Part shown: positions 6,548-13,478 of the stretch, piece after piece
How positions within the stretch are numbered: position 1 is the first letter of the stretch
How the letters are laid out: every line of letters begins with the position of its first letter
DNA from: Gammaproteobacteria bacterium
GTDB lineage: Bacteria > Pseudomonadota > Gammaproteobacteria > Xanthomonadales > Xanthomonadaceae
Length of the DNA stretch: 17,223 nt
Direction of reading: 5' to 3'
Assembly: GCA_025360985.1 (NCBI GenBank)
Contig: JANYBA010000146.1
Span: 1 to 17,223, forward strand
Made by a program: the position numbers and the translations under genes
The notes under the pieces: generated by a model
Told to the model about the DNA's origin: nothing
The model's database searches: none
The model's input: the letters and a program-made list of their open reading frames with translations, nothing else

Positions 6548-6952
6548 ATGAACTCGCTGTTGGCCCGAGGCAGCTGCCTGTGCGGAGCCGTTACTTTCGG
6601 CATGGAACTGCCAACGAAATGGGTGGCGCACTGCCATTGCTCGCGCTGCCAGCGCGCGCACGGCGCGGCCTTCGTGACCTGGGTCGGCGTCGAGGCCGGG
6701 CAGGCGCGCATCGACGACCCGCGGGCGTCGTTGCGCTGGTACGTGACCGAGCAGGGCGCCGAACGCGGCTTTTGCGGTGCCTGCGGCAGTCCGATGTTCT
6801 TCCGGTCGCCACGCTGGCCGGGCGAACTGCATATCGCCCGCGCCCTGTTCGTCGACCCGATCGATCGCGAACCGCAGGTGCACGTCAATTACGACAGCCA
6901 TGTCGGCTGGGTCTGTCTCAGTGATGTACTGCCAAGGAACCCGGGAACATGA
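6548..6952 (+). CDS. GFA (glutathione-dependent formaldehyde-activating)/CENP-V-like zinc protein
   Basis: The 134-residue product carries the full cysteine set of the family: CLCG at residues 10-13, CHCSRC at 29-34, and CGACGSP at 76-82, near the end of the barrel. These ligate two structural zinc ions in family structures. The founding member, Gfa of Paracoccus, was proposed to speed S-hydroxymethylglutathione formation, but most relatives have no proven activity. The ATG at 6548 gives the usual short lead before the first Cys but lacks a Shine-Dalgarno. A GTG at 6494 would add 18 residues behind a distant GGGAG. The stop overlaps the start of the next gene (ATGA at 6949). Confidence 0.88.
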   Translation: MNSLLARGSCLCGAVTFGMELPTKWVAHCHCSRCQRAHGAAFVTWVGVEAGQARIDDPRASLRWYVTEQGAERGFCGACGSPMFFRSPRWPGELHIARALFVDPIDREPQVHVNYDSHVGWVCLSDVLPRNPGT

Positions 6953-7359
6953 AAACCAAGACGCGGTATTCCAGCTTCGCCAAGAACGCCTCGCACTTTT
7001 GCGGCCGGCCGCGCGTATTCAGCATTGCCGTCGGCATCATCCTGGTCTGGGTGGTGACCGGTCCGATCTTCGGATTCAGCGACACCTGGCAGTTGGTCAT
7101 CAACACCGGCACCACCATCATCACCTTCCTGATGGTTTTCCTGATCCAGAACACGCAGAACCGCGACACCGAGGCCATCCAGATCAAGCTCGACGAACTG
7201 ATCCGTGCGACCCAGGGCGCGCACAACGCCCTGCTCGACCTCGAAGACCTGGAGGAAGAAGCGCTGGATTCGTTCCGGACGCGCTACGAGGCGCTGGCCA
7301 GCGACGCCAGGAAAGAACTGGATGGCGGCCGGCTCGATACGGGAACGCCGGAAGCCTGA
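6949..7359 (+). CDS. Low-affinity iron permease family protein
   Basis: The 136-residue protein has a short basic N-terminus, two transmembrane helices (about residues 22-42 and 46-67) and then the family hallmark QNTQNRDTEAIQIKLDELI (67-85). A charged, Glu-rich helical tail (LEDLEEEALDSFRTRYEAL) follows. This is the bacterial form of the family named after yeast Fet4. It is much shorter than Fet4, and iron transport has not been established for such short versions. The start at 6949 overlaps the stop of the GFA gene, with AAGGA at 6934-6938 ten bases upstream, so the two are probably co-transcribed. Confidence 0.88.
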   Translation: MKTKTRYSSFAKNASHFCGRPRVFSIAVGIILVWVVTGPIFGFSDTWQLVINTGTTIITFLMVFLIQNTQNRDTEAIQIKLDELIRATQGAHNALLDLEDLEEEALDSFRTRYEALASDARKELDGGRLDTGTPEA

Positions 7360-7397
7360 CCTGCATCCACCGATTGCCAATTTCGAGGAGGTCGCCA

Positions 7398-7700
7398 GTG
7401 ACGTTCATCGTGATTTTCCGGGCAAGAGTCCGCGAGCTCGATCCGGAGTACAGCGAGATGGCGGCGCGCATGCGCGAACTTGCCTTGCAGCAGTTCGGCT
7501 GCCTCGAGTTCCATTCCTTGTGCGAAGGCGACGACGAAATCGCGCTGTCCTACTGGCCGAGCGAAGAGCACATCCGCGCCTGGAAGGCCCATGCCGACCA
7601 CCTGCAGGCGCAACGCCTGGGCCGGGAACGCTGGTACGAATCGTATACCGTCGAAGTCGCGCAACTGACGCGGCAATATCGCCACCCGCGGTCGGCCTAG
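7398..7700 (+). CDS. Antibiotic biosynthesis monooxygenase (ABM) family protein
   Basis: A GTG at 7398 stands five bases after an excellent ribosome binding site, GAGGAGGT at 7385-7392. The 100-residue product has the small ferredoxin-like ABM layout: a first strand (TFIVIFRARVRELDPEYSEM), a helix (MAARMRELALQQFGCLEFHS), then EIALSYWPSEEHIRAWKAHA and a C-terminal helix and strand (WYESYTVEVAQL). The W/H-containing 'SEE.I.AWK.HADHL' segment is typical. Family members include quinol monooxygenases and haem-degrading enzymes; this one cannot be assigned. The gene is convergent with xerD, and only 12 bases separate the two stop codons. Confidence 0.82.
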   Translation: MTFIVIFRARVRELDPEYSEMAARMRELALQQFGCLEFHSLCEGDDEIALSYWPSEEHIRAWKAHADHLQAQRLGRERWYESYTVEVAQLTRQYRHPRSA

Positions 7701-7728
7701 CCGCGCGGATGGCTAGCCGCGTGGATGA
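7697..7728. repeat. 16-bp tandem duplication at the convergent ABM/xerD ends
   Basis: CTAGCCGCGCGGATGG (7697-7712) is followed directly by CTAGCCGCGTGGATGA (7713-7728), 14 of 16 positions identical. The first copy contains the TAG stop of the ABM gene; the second contains the TAG stop of xerD on the other strand. The two copies also create CTAGCC/GGCTAG arms (7697-7702 and 7711-7716) around an 8-base loop. Confidence 0.7.
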
Positions 7729-8678
7729 TGCGCCGAGTGCAGGCGCTTGAGGCCTTCGTTCGCGACCAGGGTGTAGATCTGGGTCGTGGACAGGCTCGAA
7801 TGCCCGAGCAACATCTGCAGCGCGCGCAGGTCGGCACCGTGGTTGAGAAGGTGGGTGGCGAAGCTGTGGCGCAGGCCGTGCGGACTGACGCGGCCGGGAT
7901 CGATGCCCGCGCGCAGCGCCAGCGCCTTGACCAGGCTCCAGAACTGTTGCCGGCTCAGGGCCTCGGAGCGCCGGCCGAGGAAAAGCGCCGTGCGCGACTT
8001 GCCCTGGGCCAGTTGCGGCCGCGCTTGGGCCAGGTAGCGCTCCAGCCAGTGCTGGGCCTCTTCGCCCATCGGCACCAGTCGTTCCTTGTCGCCCTTGCCG
8101 CTGACCCGCAGCACGCCCTGGCGCAGGTTCACCGCCAACGCCGGCAGGCCGACCAGTTCGCTCACGCGCAGTCCGGTGGCATACATAAGCTCGACCATGG
8201 CGCGATCGCGCAGGCCTAGCGGCGTGCCGACATCGGGGGCGCCGAGTAGCGCTTCGATCTGGCTTTCCGACAACGCCTTCGGCAGTGATCGCCCCAGTTT
8301 TGGCGATGCCAGCGCCGCGGTGGGATCGAGTGCGATGGCGCCGCGCCGAACCTGCTGGGCGTAGAACACACGCAGGGACGACAACAGCCTGGCGTTGCTG
8401 CGCGGCGCGTAGCGGTTGGCGTTGCGCTCGGCCAGATACTCATGCAGGTCCCGTGGCTCCAGTCCCAGCAGGCCGCTGCCGCGCTCGTGCAACCAGCCGG
8501 CGAGTCCTTCGAGATCGCGGCGATAGCTGTCCAGGGTCAGCTTCGCCGAGCCCTGTTCGGCCCAGAGCCGCTCGAGGAATTCGCCGATGAGCGCCAGTTC
8601 CGACGCTGGCGCCGGCGGTGCACTGGCGGCGCGCAGTCGCCGGTCCGTGGCGGTGCTGTTTCTCGGCAACGGTTTCAT
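7713..8678 (-). CDS. xerD: Site-specific tyrosine recombinase XerD
   Basis: This 321-residue tyrosine recombinase has the complete catalytic set: Arg171 in ATGLRVSELVGL, Lys195 in GKGDKERLVP, His267 and Arg270 in HGLRHSFATHLLNHGADL, His293 in LLGHSSLSTTQIY and the nucleophile Tyr302. The N-terminal SAM-like core-binding domain covers about residues 27-112. With XerC it resolves chromosome dimers at dif during FtsK-driven segregation. XerD is preferred over XerC because of the 'QMLLGHSSLSTTQIYT' ending and the overall length. The N-terminus is about 25 residues longer than usual (Ala/Pro-rich, MKPLPRNSTATDRRLRAASA), and no internal start would shorten it cleanly. The RDD gene diverges from it after a 45-base gap. 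Confidence 0.93.
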   Translation of the reverse strand: MKPLPRNSTATDRRLRAASAPPAPASELALIGEFLERLWAEQGSAKLTLDSYRRDLEGLAGWLHERGSGLLGLEPRDLHEYLAERNANRYAPRSNARLLSSLRVFYAQQVRRGAIALDPTAALASPKLGRSLPKALSESQIEALLGAPDVGTPLGLRDRAMVELMYATGLRVSELVGLPALAVNLRQGVLRVSGKGDKERLVPMGEEAQHWLERYLAQARPQLAQGKSRTALFLGRRSEALSRQQFWSLVKALALRAGIDPGRVSPHGLRHSFATHLLNHGADLRALQMLLGHSSLSTTQIYTLVANEGLKRLHSAHHPRG

Positions 8679-8723
8679 CGCGCCAGCTTAGCGGCACGCC
8701 ACCAGCGCGGCTATGCTGTGACC

Positions 8724-9173
8724 ATGGATTCCACCCGCCCTGCCCGCCCCGTCGCCGTTCCCGCCGCCCTTGGATGGCGGCTGCTGGCGCTGGTCTACGA
8801 CCTGTTGCCGGTGATCCCGCTGCTGCTGATGGTCAGCGCGGTCTCGTTCTGGTTGCATGGCAAGCGCACGATCGAAGGCGACCTGCCGTTCCAGATCGGG
8901 ACGGTGCTTGCCGCTTGGGCCCTGGTCGGCGCCTTGTTCGTGGCGTCATGGCGCCGCGGCGGCCAGACCATGGGCATGCGTCCCTGGCGATTGCAGCTGT
9001 TGGCGGCCGATGGCCGGCCGGCCTCGTGGCGCGCCCTGTGGCTGCGTTACCTGGTCGCGAGCCTGACGCCAGCGCTGTGCCTGGCCTGGTGCCTGGTCGA
9101 TGGCGAACGCCGCGGCCTGCACGACATCGTCGCCGGCACGCAACTGGTGCGGCGCGAACCCGGCGCGGGCTGA
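8724..9173 (+). CDS. RDD family membrane protein
   Basis: The 149-residue protein contains the RDD family pattern: an Arg-led first helix (GWRLLALVYDLLPVIPLLLM, where 'R..A...D' usually appears), a second helix near residues 53-73, then GGQTMGMRPWRLQLLAADGR, the conserved 'QT.GM....RL...DG' loop. The closing DGERRGLHDIVAGTQLV is the family's C-terminal signature. The role is unknown; some members affect ion or proton exchange. It is divergent from xerD and convergent with lptG, with only 3 bases between the stops. A neighbouring RDD gene beside lptG/xerD is familiar from related gammaproteobacterial genomes. Confidence 0.85.
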   Translation: MDSTRPARPVAVPAALGWRLLALVYDLLPVIPLLLMVSAVSFWLHGKRTIEGDLPFQIGTVLAAWALVGALFVASWRRGGQTMGMRPWRLQLLAADGRPASWRALWLRYLVASLTPALCLAWCLVDGERRGLHDIVAGTQLVRREPGAG

Positions 9174-9176
9174 GGC

Positions 9177-10274
9177 CTAGATCTTCTTCGCCAGCCAGCC
9201 CCAGCACAGAGCCCAGATCATCAGCGGCGGCAGCAGGAAGGCCAGACGCACGTCGAAGCGGTAGACATCGGCGAGGTTGACGAACATCTGCTGCACCAAC
9301 AGGGCGCCGAGGCCGATCAGGATGCCGATGAACAGTCGCTTGCCAAAACCGCCGCTGCGCAGCGAGCCGAAGGCGAAGGGCAAGGTCGCCAGGCACAGCA
9401 CGATCACGTTGAACGGATAGAACCAGCGCGCCCAATAGGCGCTTTCGAACTTGAGGGCATCGAGCTGGTTGCGGCGCAAGTACTCGATATTGCTGCGCAA
9501 TTCGCTGCTGGTCAGGTAACGCGGTCGCGCCAGGGTCGCCTCGAGCGTGCTGTCGTCCAGTTCGGTCTGCCAGCGTTCGCGGGCGATGTTCACGACGCGC
9601 ACCGAGCGCGCCTCGAAATAGGTGCGTTCGACGCCGAACAGGGTCCAGCCGTCCTTGCGGTGCTCGGCGCGTTCGGCGCGGGCGAGCGATAGCAGGCGGC
9701 CCTGCGGATCGAACTGGTACAGGCGCACGTCCTGAAGTTCGATCCAGGTCTGGCCGTTTTCGTGGTGCGGCGCGCTGTTGCCGCGGGCGTTGAAGAAGAG
9801 GTTGCCTTCGCGCGCCCACAAGCCGGAATAGCGGGCCATCATCAATTGCCGCGATTTGAGGTTGGCCAGGCCTTGCGCCTGTTGCTCGCCGAACGGTCCG
9901 ATCGTTTCGATGTTGATCATCATCGCCACGGTCAGTACCAGCAAGGGCAACAGGACCGCCACGCCCATCTGCAGCTTGGACACGCCGACCGCGCGCATCG
10001 CCGTCAGTTCTGATCGCGTCGCCAGGCCACCCAACCCGAGCAGGGTACCAATCACCGCCACGGTAGGGAATTCAACATACAGGCGCCGCGGAATGGTCAA
10101 CAGCGTGTACATCACCGCATCGGCCAGCGTGTAGCTTTCCTTGCCGACATCACGCAGTTCCGCGACCAAGGCCATGATCGCATCGAAGGTCAGCAGGATG
10201 GCCCAAGCCGCGATGGTCGCGAGCAGGATGCTGCGCGCCAGATAGACGGCGATTTTCCGCGGCAGGAACGTCAT
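9177..10274 (-). CDS. lptG: LPS export permease LptG
   Basis: The 365-residue YjgP/YjgQ-family protein starts MTFLPRKIAVYLARSILLAT, which suits the first LptG helix. It has three N-terminal helices, including the conserved ELTAMRAVGVSKLQM coupling region that contacts the LptB ATPase. A large periplasmic beta-jellyroll follows (about residues 130-270) and then three C-terminal helices ending WALCWGWLAKKI. LptG forms the inner-membrane LptB2FG complex that extracts lipopolysaccharide and passes it to LptC. The ATG at 10274 overlaps the lptF stop (ATGA), as is common for this pair. The frame stays open far upstream through lptF in a different frame, but that extension is a high-GC artefact. Confidence 0.93.
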   Translation of the reverse strand: MTFLPRKIAVYLARSILLATIAAWAILLTFDAIMALVAELRDVGKESYTLADAVMYTLLTIPRRLYVEFPTVAVIGTLLGLGGLATRSELTAMRAVGVSKLQMGVAVLLPLLVLTVAMMINIETIGPFGEQQAQGLANLKSRQLMMARYSGLWAREGNLFFNARGNSAPHHENGQTWIELQDVRLYQFDPQGRLLSLARAERAEHRKDGWTLFGVERTYFEARSVRVVNIARERWQTELDDSTLEATLARPRYLTSSELRSNIEYLRRNQLDALKFESAYWARWFYPFNVIVLCLATLPFAFGSLRSGGFGKRLFIGILIGLGALLVQQMFVNLADVYRFDVRLAFLLPPLMIWALCWGWLAKKI

Positions 10275-11350
10275 GAAGCCGATCCCGGCCGGGACAGGCG
10301 GCCGTCGCGGGCGAACAGCCATGCAGCCAACGCCAACATCGGAACATGCACCCACCACAGTCCGAATTCTGGCGGCAGCCGACCGTTGCCGATCAGGCCG
10401 ATGCCGAGCATGAGCATCAGCATGCCGACGGCGTAAACGAGCAAGGCGAAAAGGATCAGGCCGTATTGCGGCTGCCGCGGTTCGCTGCGCGCCAGCGGCA
10501 AGGCGAATACCGCCAGTATCCCCGCGAACAGCGGCATCGCCAGCCGCCAGTTCAGCTCGGCGAGGTCGACGGCCTTGCCAGACGTCAGCAGCTTCGTGGT
10601 CGGCGTCGCCGACAGATCCTCGTCCTTGTCGTCGGCCTCGCGGTCGGGCACGCGGATATCGTTCTGGGCGAAGCGCATCATCCGGAACGCCTTGTTGCCG
10701 AGCGCTCCCTCGACGCGAAAACCGTTGTTGAGGTGCAGGTAGCGCTGGGTCTGGCCGATCAGCTTGAGGTTGCCGTCCTGCGCGGTGACGATGTCGAGCC
10801 GACCGTCCACTTCGCGCTGCACGAACAGGTGGCCGAAGCGCGTCCCGTCCGGCGAGAGCTCGGTGACGTACATCACGCCGCCCTTGCCCGGGAGTTCGAC
10901 GAAGCGGCCGGGTTCGAGCCCGGCGATCAGGAAGGAACGGTTGGCGATCTCGACCATGTCCCTGGCCTTGTGCTCGGACATCGGCGCCAACCACAGGGCC
11001 GCCAGGCCGACGATCAGCACCACCGGCAGCGCCACCCAGAACAGTGGTCGCCACAGGCGTTGCGGACCGAGGCCTACCGACGCCAACACCGCCATCTCGC
11101 TTTGCGCGTACAGGCGGCCGATGGCGAGCAGCAAGCCCAGGAACAGGGCCAGCGGCAGGACCACGGTCAGGAACCGGATCGAGCGCAGGCCGAGCTGCGA
11201 CAGCAGCAACGTCGCCGGGACCTTGCCCTTGGCGATTTCCTGCACCAGGTCGGCGAACAAGCCGCCCAGGCTGATCAGCAGCAGCACAATCGCGACCGCC
11301 GCCACGGTTTCGGCAAACTGGCGCAGCAAGTGGCGTTCGATCAGGAGCAT
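10271..11350 (-). CDS. lptF: LPS export permease LptF
   Basis: The 359-residue partner of LptG begins MLLIERHLLRQFAETVAAVA, the standard LptF N-terminus. It contains the coupling segment RLYAQSEMAVLASVGLGPQR, a periplasmic jellyroll domain in the middle, and the C-terminal helices with NWRLAMPLFAGILAVFALPL. Together with LptG and LptB it powers lipopolysaccharide transport. The loop around residue 235-250 (READDKDEDLSATPTTKLLT) is acidic and probably an exposed linker. An upstream in-frame ATG at 11455 would add a non-family leader and run into the pepA promoter region, so 11350 was preferred although no strong Shine-Dalgarno is seen. pepA diverges from it, a classic arrangement. Confidence 0.93.
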   Translation of the reverse strand: MLLIERHLLRQFAETVAAVAIVLLLISLGGLFADLVQEIAKGKVPATLLLSQLGLRSIRFLTVVLPLALFLGLLLAIGRLYAQSEMAVLASVGLGPQRLWRPLFWVALPVVLIVGLAALWLAPMSEHKARDMVEIANRSFLIAGLEPGRFVELPGKGGVMYVTELSPDGTRFGHLFVQREVDGRLDIVTAQDGNLKLIGQTQRYLHLNNGFRVEGALGNKAFRMMRFAQNDIRVPDREADDKDEDLSATPTTKLLTSGKAVDLAELNWRLAMPLFAGILAVFALPLARSEPRQPQYGLILFALLVYAVGMLMLMLGIGLIGNGRLPPEFGLWWVHVPMLALAAWLFARDGRLSRPGSAS

Positions 11351-11475
11351 GGGACGTGGTTGGGTAGGTGTCGGGGCATGAAAGCAAGCCGGTGCATGAT
11401 CTAAACTGTCGTGGTTGCATCGGCCCAGGCAGGAACTGCGCCGCTCTTTCCCCAATTGTACGGAAATCCCCGCCC
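11351..11475. promoter_or_regulatory. Divergent lptF/pepA intergenic region
   Basis: These 125 bases must hold start signals for both lptF and pepA. TAAACT at 11402-11407 matches the -10 consensus at 4 of 6 positions for pepA, but no convincing -35 precedes it. On the other strand a TTTAGA about 17 bases from TTCATG is weaker still. No clear operator palindrome was found. The functional claim rests mainly on gene orientation. Confidence 0.35.
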
Positions 11476-12948
11476 GTGGCCCTCGAATTCCAGCTCAACC
11501 CCTCCGATCCCACCTCGGTCGACAGCGATTGCATCGTCGTCGGCGCGTTTTCCGACACGGGATTGAGCCCTTCCGGGCAAACCCTGAACCTGGCTGGCGG
11601 CGGCCGATTGGCGGACCTGCTTGCGCGCGGCGACCTGTCCGGCAAGGCCGGGCGCTGTACTTTGGTCCCCGACCTCGCCGGCATCGCCGCCCCGCGCGTG
11701 CTGGTCGTGGGCTTGGGCGAGAGCGGAAAGTTCGGCCCGGAAGCCTACCAGCGGGCGATCGCCGAGGCCGTTCGCGCGCTGCGCGGCGGTCCGGTGCGTT
11801 CGCTGCAGCTGACCCTGGTCGAGGTGCCGGTCAATGGCCGCGATGGCGGCTGGAACCTGCGCCAGGCCGTGGTCACCGGCAACCACGCTGCCTACGAGTA
11901 CACCGCCACGCGCAGCGCCAAATCCGAAGTAACCCTGGCGAAAGTGGGCCTGCCCGCCGCAGCCACGCTCGCCGCCGACCTCGATCGCGGCATCGCCATC
12001 GCCGCCGGCGTGCAATTGGCGCGGGAACTCGGCGACTTGCCGCCGAACATCTGCAATCCGGCTTACCTTGCCGAACAGGCGCGCAAGATCGCTGCAAACA
12101 ACGCCGACGTCACCTGCGAGATACTCGAACGCGCCGACATGGACGCGCTCGGCATGGGTTCGTTGCTGGCGGTGGCGCGCGGCTCGGTCAATTCGCCGCG
12201 ACTGATCGTGCTGCGTTACACCGGCGCCGGCGAGGCCGAGCCGTTTGCGCTGGTCGGCAAGGGCATCACCTTCGACACCGGCGGCATCAACCTCAAGGTG
12301 CAGGGCGGCATTGAGGAAATGAAGTACGACATGTGCGGCGCCGCCAGCGTCATCGGCACCTTCCTCGCCGCAGCGAAGATGCGCCTGCCGATCAACCTCG
12401 TGACGGTGGTGCCGGCGGTGGAGAACATGCCCGACGCCGACGCCTACCGGCCCAGCGACGTGCTGACCTCGATGAGCGGCAAGACCATCGAAGTCGGCAA
12501 TACCGACGCCGAGGGCCGCCTGATCCTGTGCGATGCGCTCACCTACGTGCAGCGCTTCAAGCCGCGCGCAACCGTCGACGTGGCCACGTTGACCGGTGCC
12601 TGCGTCATCGCGCTGGGCAAGGCCGCGGCCGGGCTGATGAGCAAGCACGACGACCTCGCGGCGGAATTGCTTGCTGCTGGCGAGACGGTGTTCGACCGCG
12701 CCTGGCGCCTGCCGCTGTGGGACGAATACCAGTCGCAGCTCGAATCGGCCTTCGCCGACATCTACAACATCGGCGGCAAGGGCGCCGGCGCGATCACCGC
12801 CGGCTGCTTCCTGTCGCGCTTCACCGAAGGCCAGCGCTGGGCGCACCTGGATATCGCCGGCGTGGCCAATGGCGAGGGCCGCAAGGGCATGGCCACGGGC
12901 CGGCCGGTCGGCCTGCTTTGCCAGTGGTTGCTCGACCAGGCCGGTTGA
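11476..12948 (+). CDS. pepA: Leucyl aminopeptidase PepA (M17 family)
   Basis: The 490-residue enzyme shows all M17 landmarks: [14 protein letters not shown] with Lys262, Asp267 and Lys274; [10 protein letters not shown] with Asp285; and the signature NTDAEGRL (342-349) with Asp344, Glu346 and the catalytic Arg348. It is a cytoplasmic, two-metal aminopeptidase that forms hexamers and removes N-terminal residues from peptides. E. coli PepA also binds DNA in Xer recombination at cer and in carAB control; whether this one does cannot be told from sequence. The GTG at 11476 gives a normal N-terminus ([10 protein letters not shown]); an upstream ATG in the same frame (11368) would add 36 unrelated residues. 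It overlaps holC by one base (TGATG). Confidence 0.95.
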   Translation: MALEFQLNPSDPTSVDSDCIVVGAFSDTGLSPSGQTLNLAGGGRLADLLARGDLSGKAGRCTLVPDLAGIAAPRVLVVGLGESGKFGPEAYQRAIAEAVRALRGGPVRSLQLTLVEVPVNGRDGGWNLRQAVVTGNHAAYEYTATRSAKSEVTLAKVGLPAAATLAADLDRGIAIAAGVQLARELGDLPPNICNPAYLAEQARKIAANNADVTCEILERADMDALGMGSLLAVARGSVNSPRLIVLRYTGAGEAEPFALVGKGITFDTGGINLKVQGGIEEMKYDMCGAASVIGTFLAAAKMRLPINLVTVVPAVENMPDADAYRPSDVLTSMSGKTIEVGNTDAEGRLILCDALTYVQRFKPRATVDVATLTGACVIALGKAAAGLMSKHDDLAAELLAAGETVFDRAWRLPLWDEYQSQLESAFADIYNIGGKGAGAITAGCFLSRFTEGQRWAHLDIAGVANGEGRKGMATGRPVGLLCQWLLDQAG

Positions 12949-13376
12949 TGGCCCGCGCCGTCTTCTACCTGATCGCCGACAAGCCGCGATTCCGCGAGCA
13001 ACCGTTGCTGCTGGTCTGCGAATTGGCGCGCAAGGCGGTTCACTCCTCTCAACCCCTGCTGGTGCTGGCAGCGTCTTCCGAACAGGCCGAGGCGCTCGAC
13101 GACCTGCTTTGGTCCTTCGATCCCGACGACTACCTGCCGCACCAGATCGCCGGCCTCGACATGGACGAGGACGAGGCCGATGTGCTGATCGTCCCGCCGG
13201 AAATCGATGTGCCGATGCGCCCGCTGGTGCTGAACCTGCGCGAGGCGCCGGTCACCGGCGATTTCGAACGCGTGCTGGAAATCGTGCCGGCCGACGAAGT
13301 GGCGCGCGGCACCTCGCGGGAGCGTTGGAAGCACTACAAGGCGCGCGGCATCGAGCCCGAAAAACACGATATGTAG
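12948..13376 (+). CDS. holC: DNA polymerase III chi subunit HolC
   Basis: The 142-residue product begins [15 protein letters not shown], close to the usual chi N-terminus. It contains the chi pattern ARKAVHSSQPLLVLAASSEQ, followed by LDDLLWSFDPDDYLPHQIAG and the end VPADEVARGTSRERWKHYKA, where the final 'R.R...YK..G' matches the family. Chi pairs with psi in the clamp-loader and contacts single-strand-binding protein, linking the polymerase to SSB-coated DNA. The ATG overlaps the pepA stop (TGATG), so translation is probably coupled. In many gammaproteobacteria pepA-holC is followed by valS; here a REP pair and the convergent pepP come instead. Confidence 0.92.
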   Translation: MARAVFYLIADKPRFREQPLLLVCELARKAVHSSQPLLVLAASSEQAEALDDLLWSFDPDDYLPHQIAGLDMDEDEADVLIVPPEIDVPMRPLVLNLREAPVTGDFERVLEIVPADEVARGTSRERWKHYKARGIEPEKHDM

Positions 13377-13399
13377 GGCCAGATGGGCGCGTCACCAGG

Positions 13400-13466
13400 G
13401 TAGGAGCGAATTTATTCGCGACCCAAGACGCGACGCGATCTCGGTCGCGAATAAATTCGCTCCTAC
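13400..13466. repeat. REP pair (BIME-like) forming a perfect 24-bp inverted repeat
   Basis: The arm at 13400-13423 starts GTAGGAGCG and is the exact reverse complement of 13443-13466, which ends CGCTCCTAC; 19 bases lie between. Each arm also holds its own small hairpin, GCGAAT-TT-ATTCGC. GTAG-headed palindromic units are typical of REP elements mobilised by REP-associated (RayT/TnpA-REP) transposases in Pseudomonas, Stenotrophomonas and relatives. It sits between the convergent ends of holC and pepP, so the large hairpin may also stop transcription or protect mRNA 3' ends from both sides. Confidence 0.85.
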
Positions 13467-13478
13467 TGGAGTGTCACC

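Noticed and set aside
5278..6888. A 536-codon minus-strand open frame overlapping the TPR lipoprotein gene and the GFA gene.
   Set aside because: It reads as low-complexity Arg/Ala/Gly-rich sequence with no domain, while both overlapped genes have strong family motifs.
8679..8723. Back-to-back -10-like hexamers (TATGCT and TAAGCT on opposite strands) between xerD and the RDD gene.
   Set aside because: Matches are only 4 of 6 each, without good -35 boxes, and would leave almost no leader before either start codon.
9177..11684. An 835-codon minus-strand open frame spanning lptG, lptF and the pepA start.
   Set aside because: Its last 365 codons are lptG, but the upstream part is out of frame with lptF and gives Arg/Pro/Ala-rich sequence typical of high-GC shadow frames. 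lptF has clear family sequence in its own frame.
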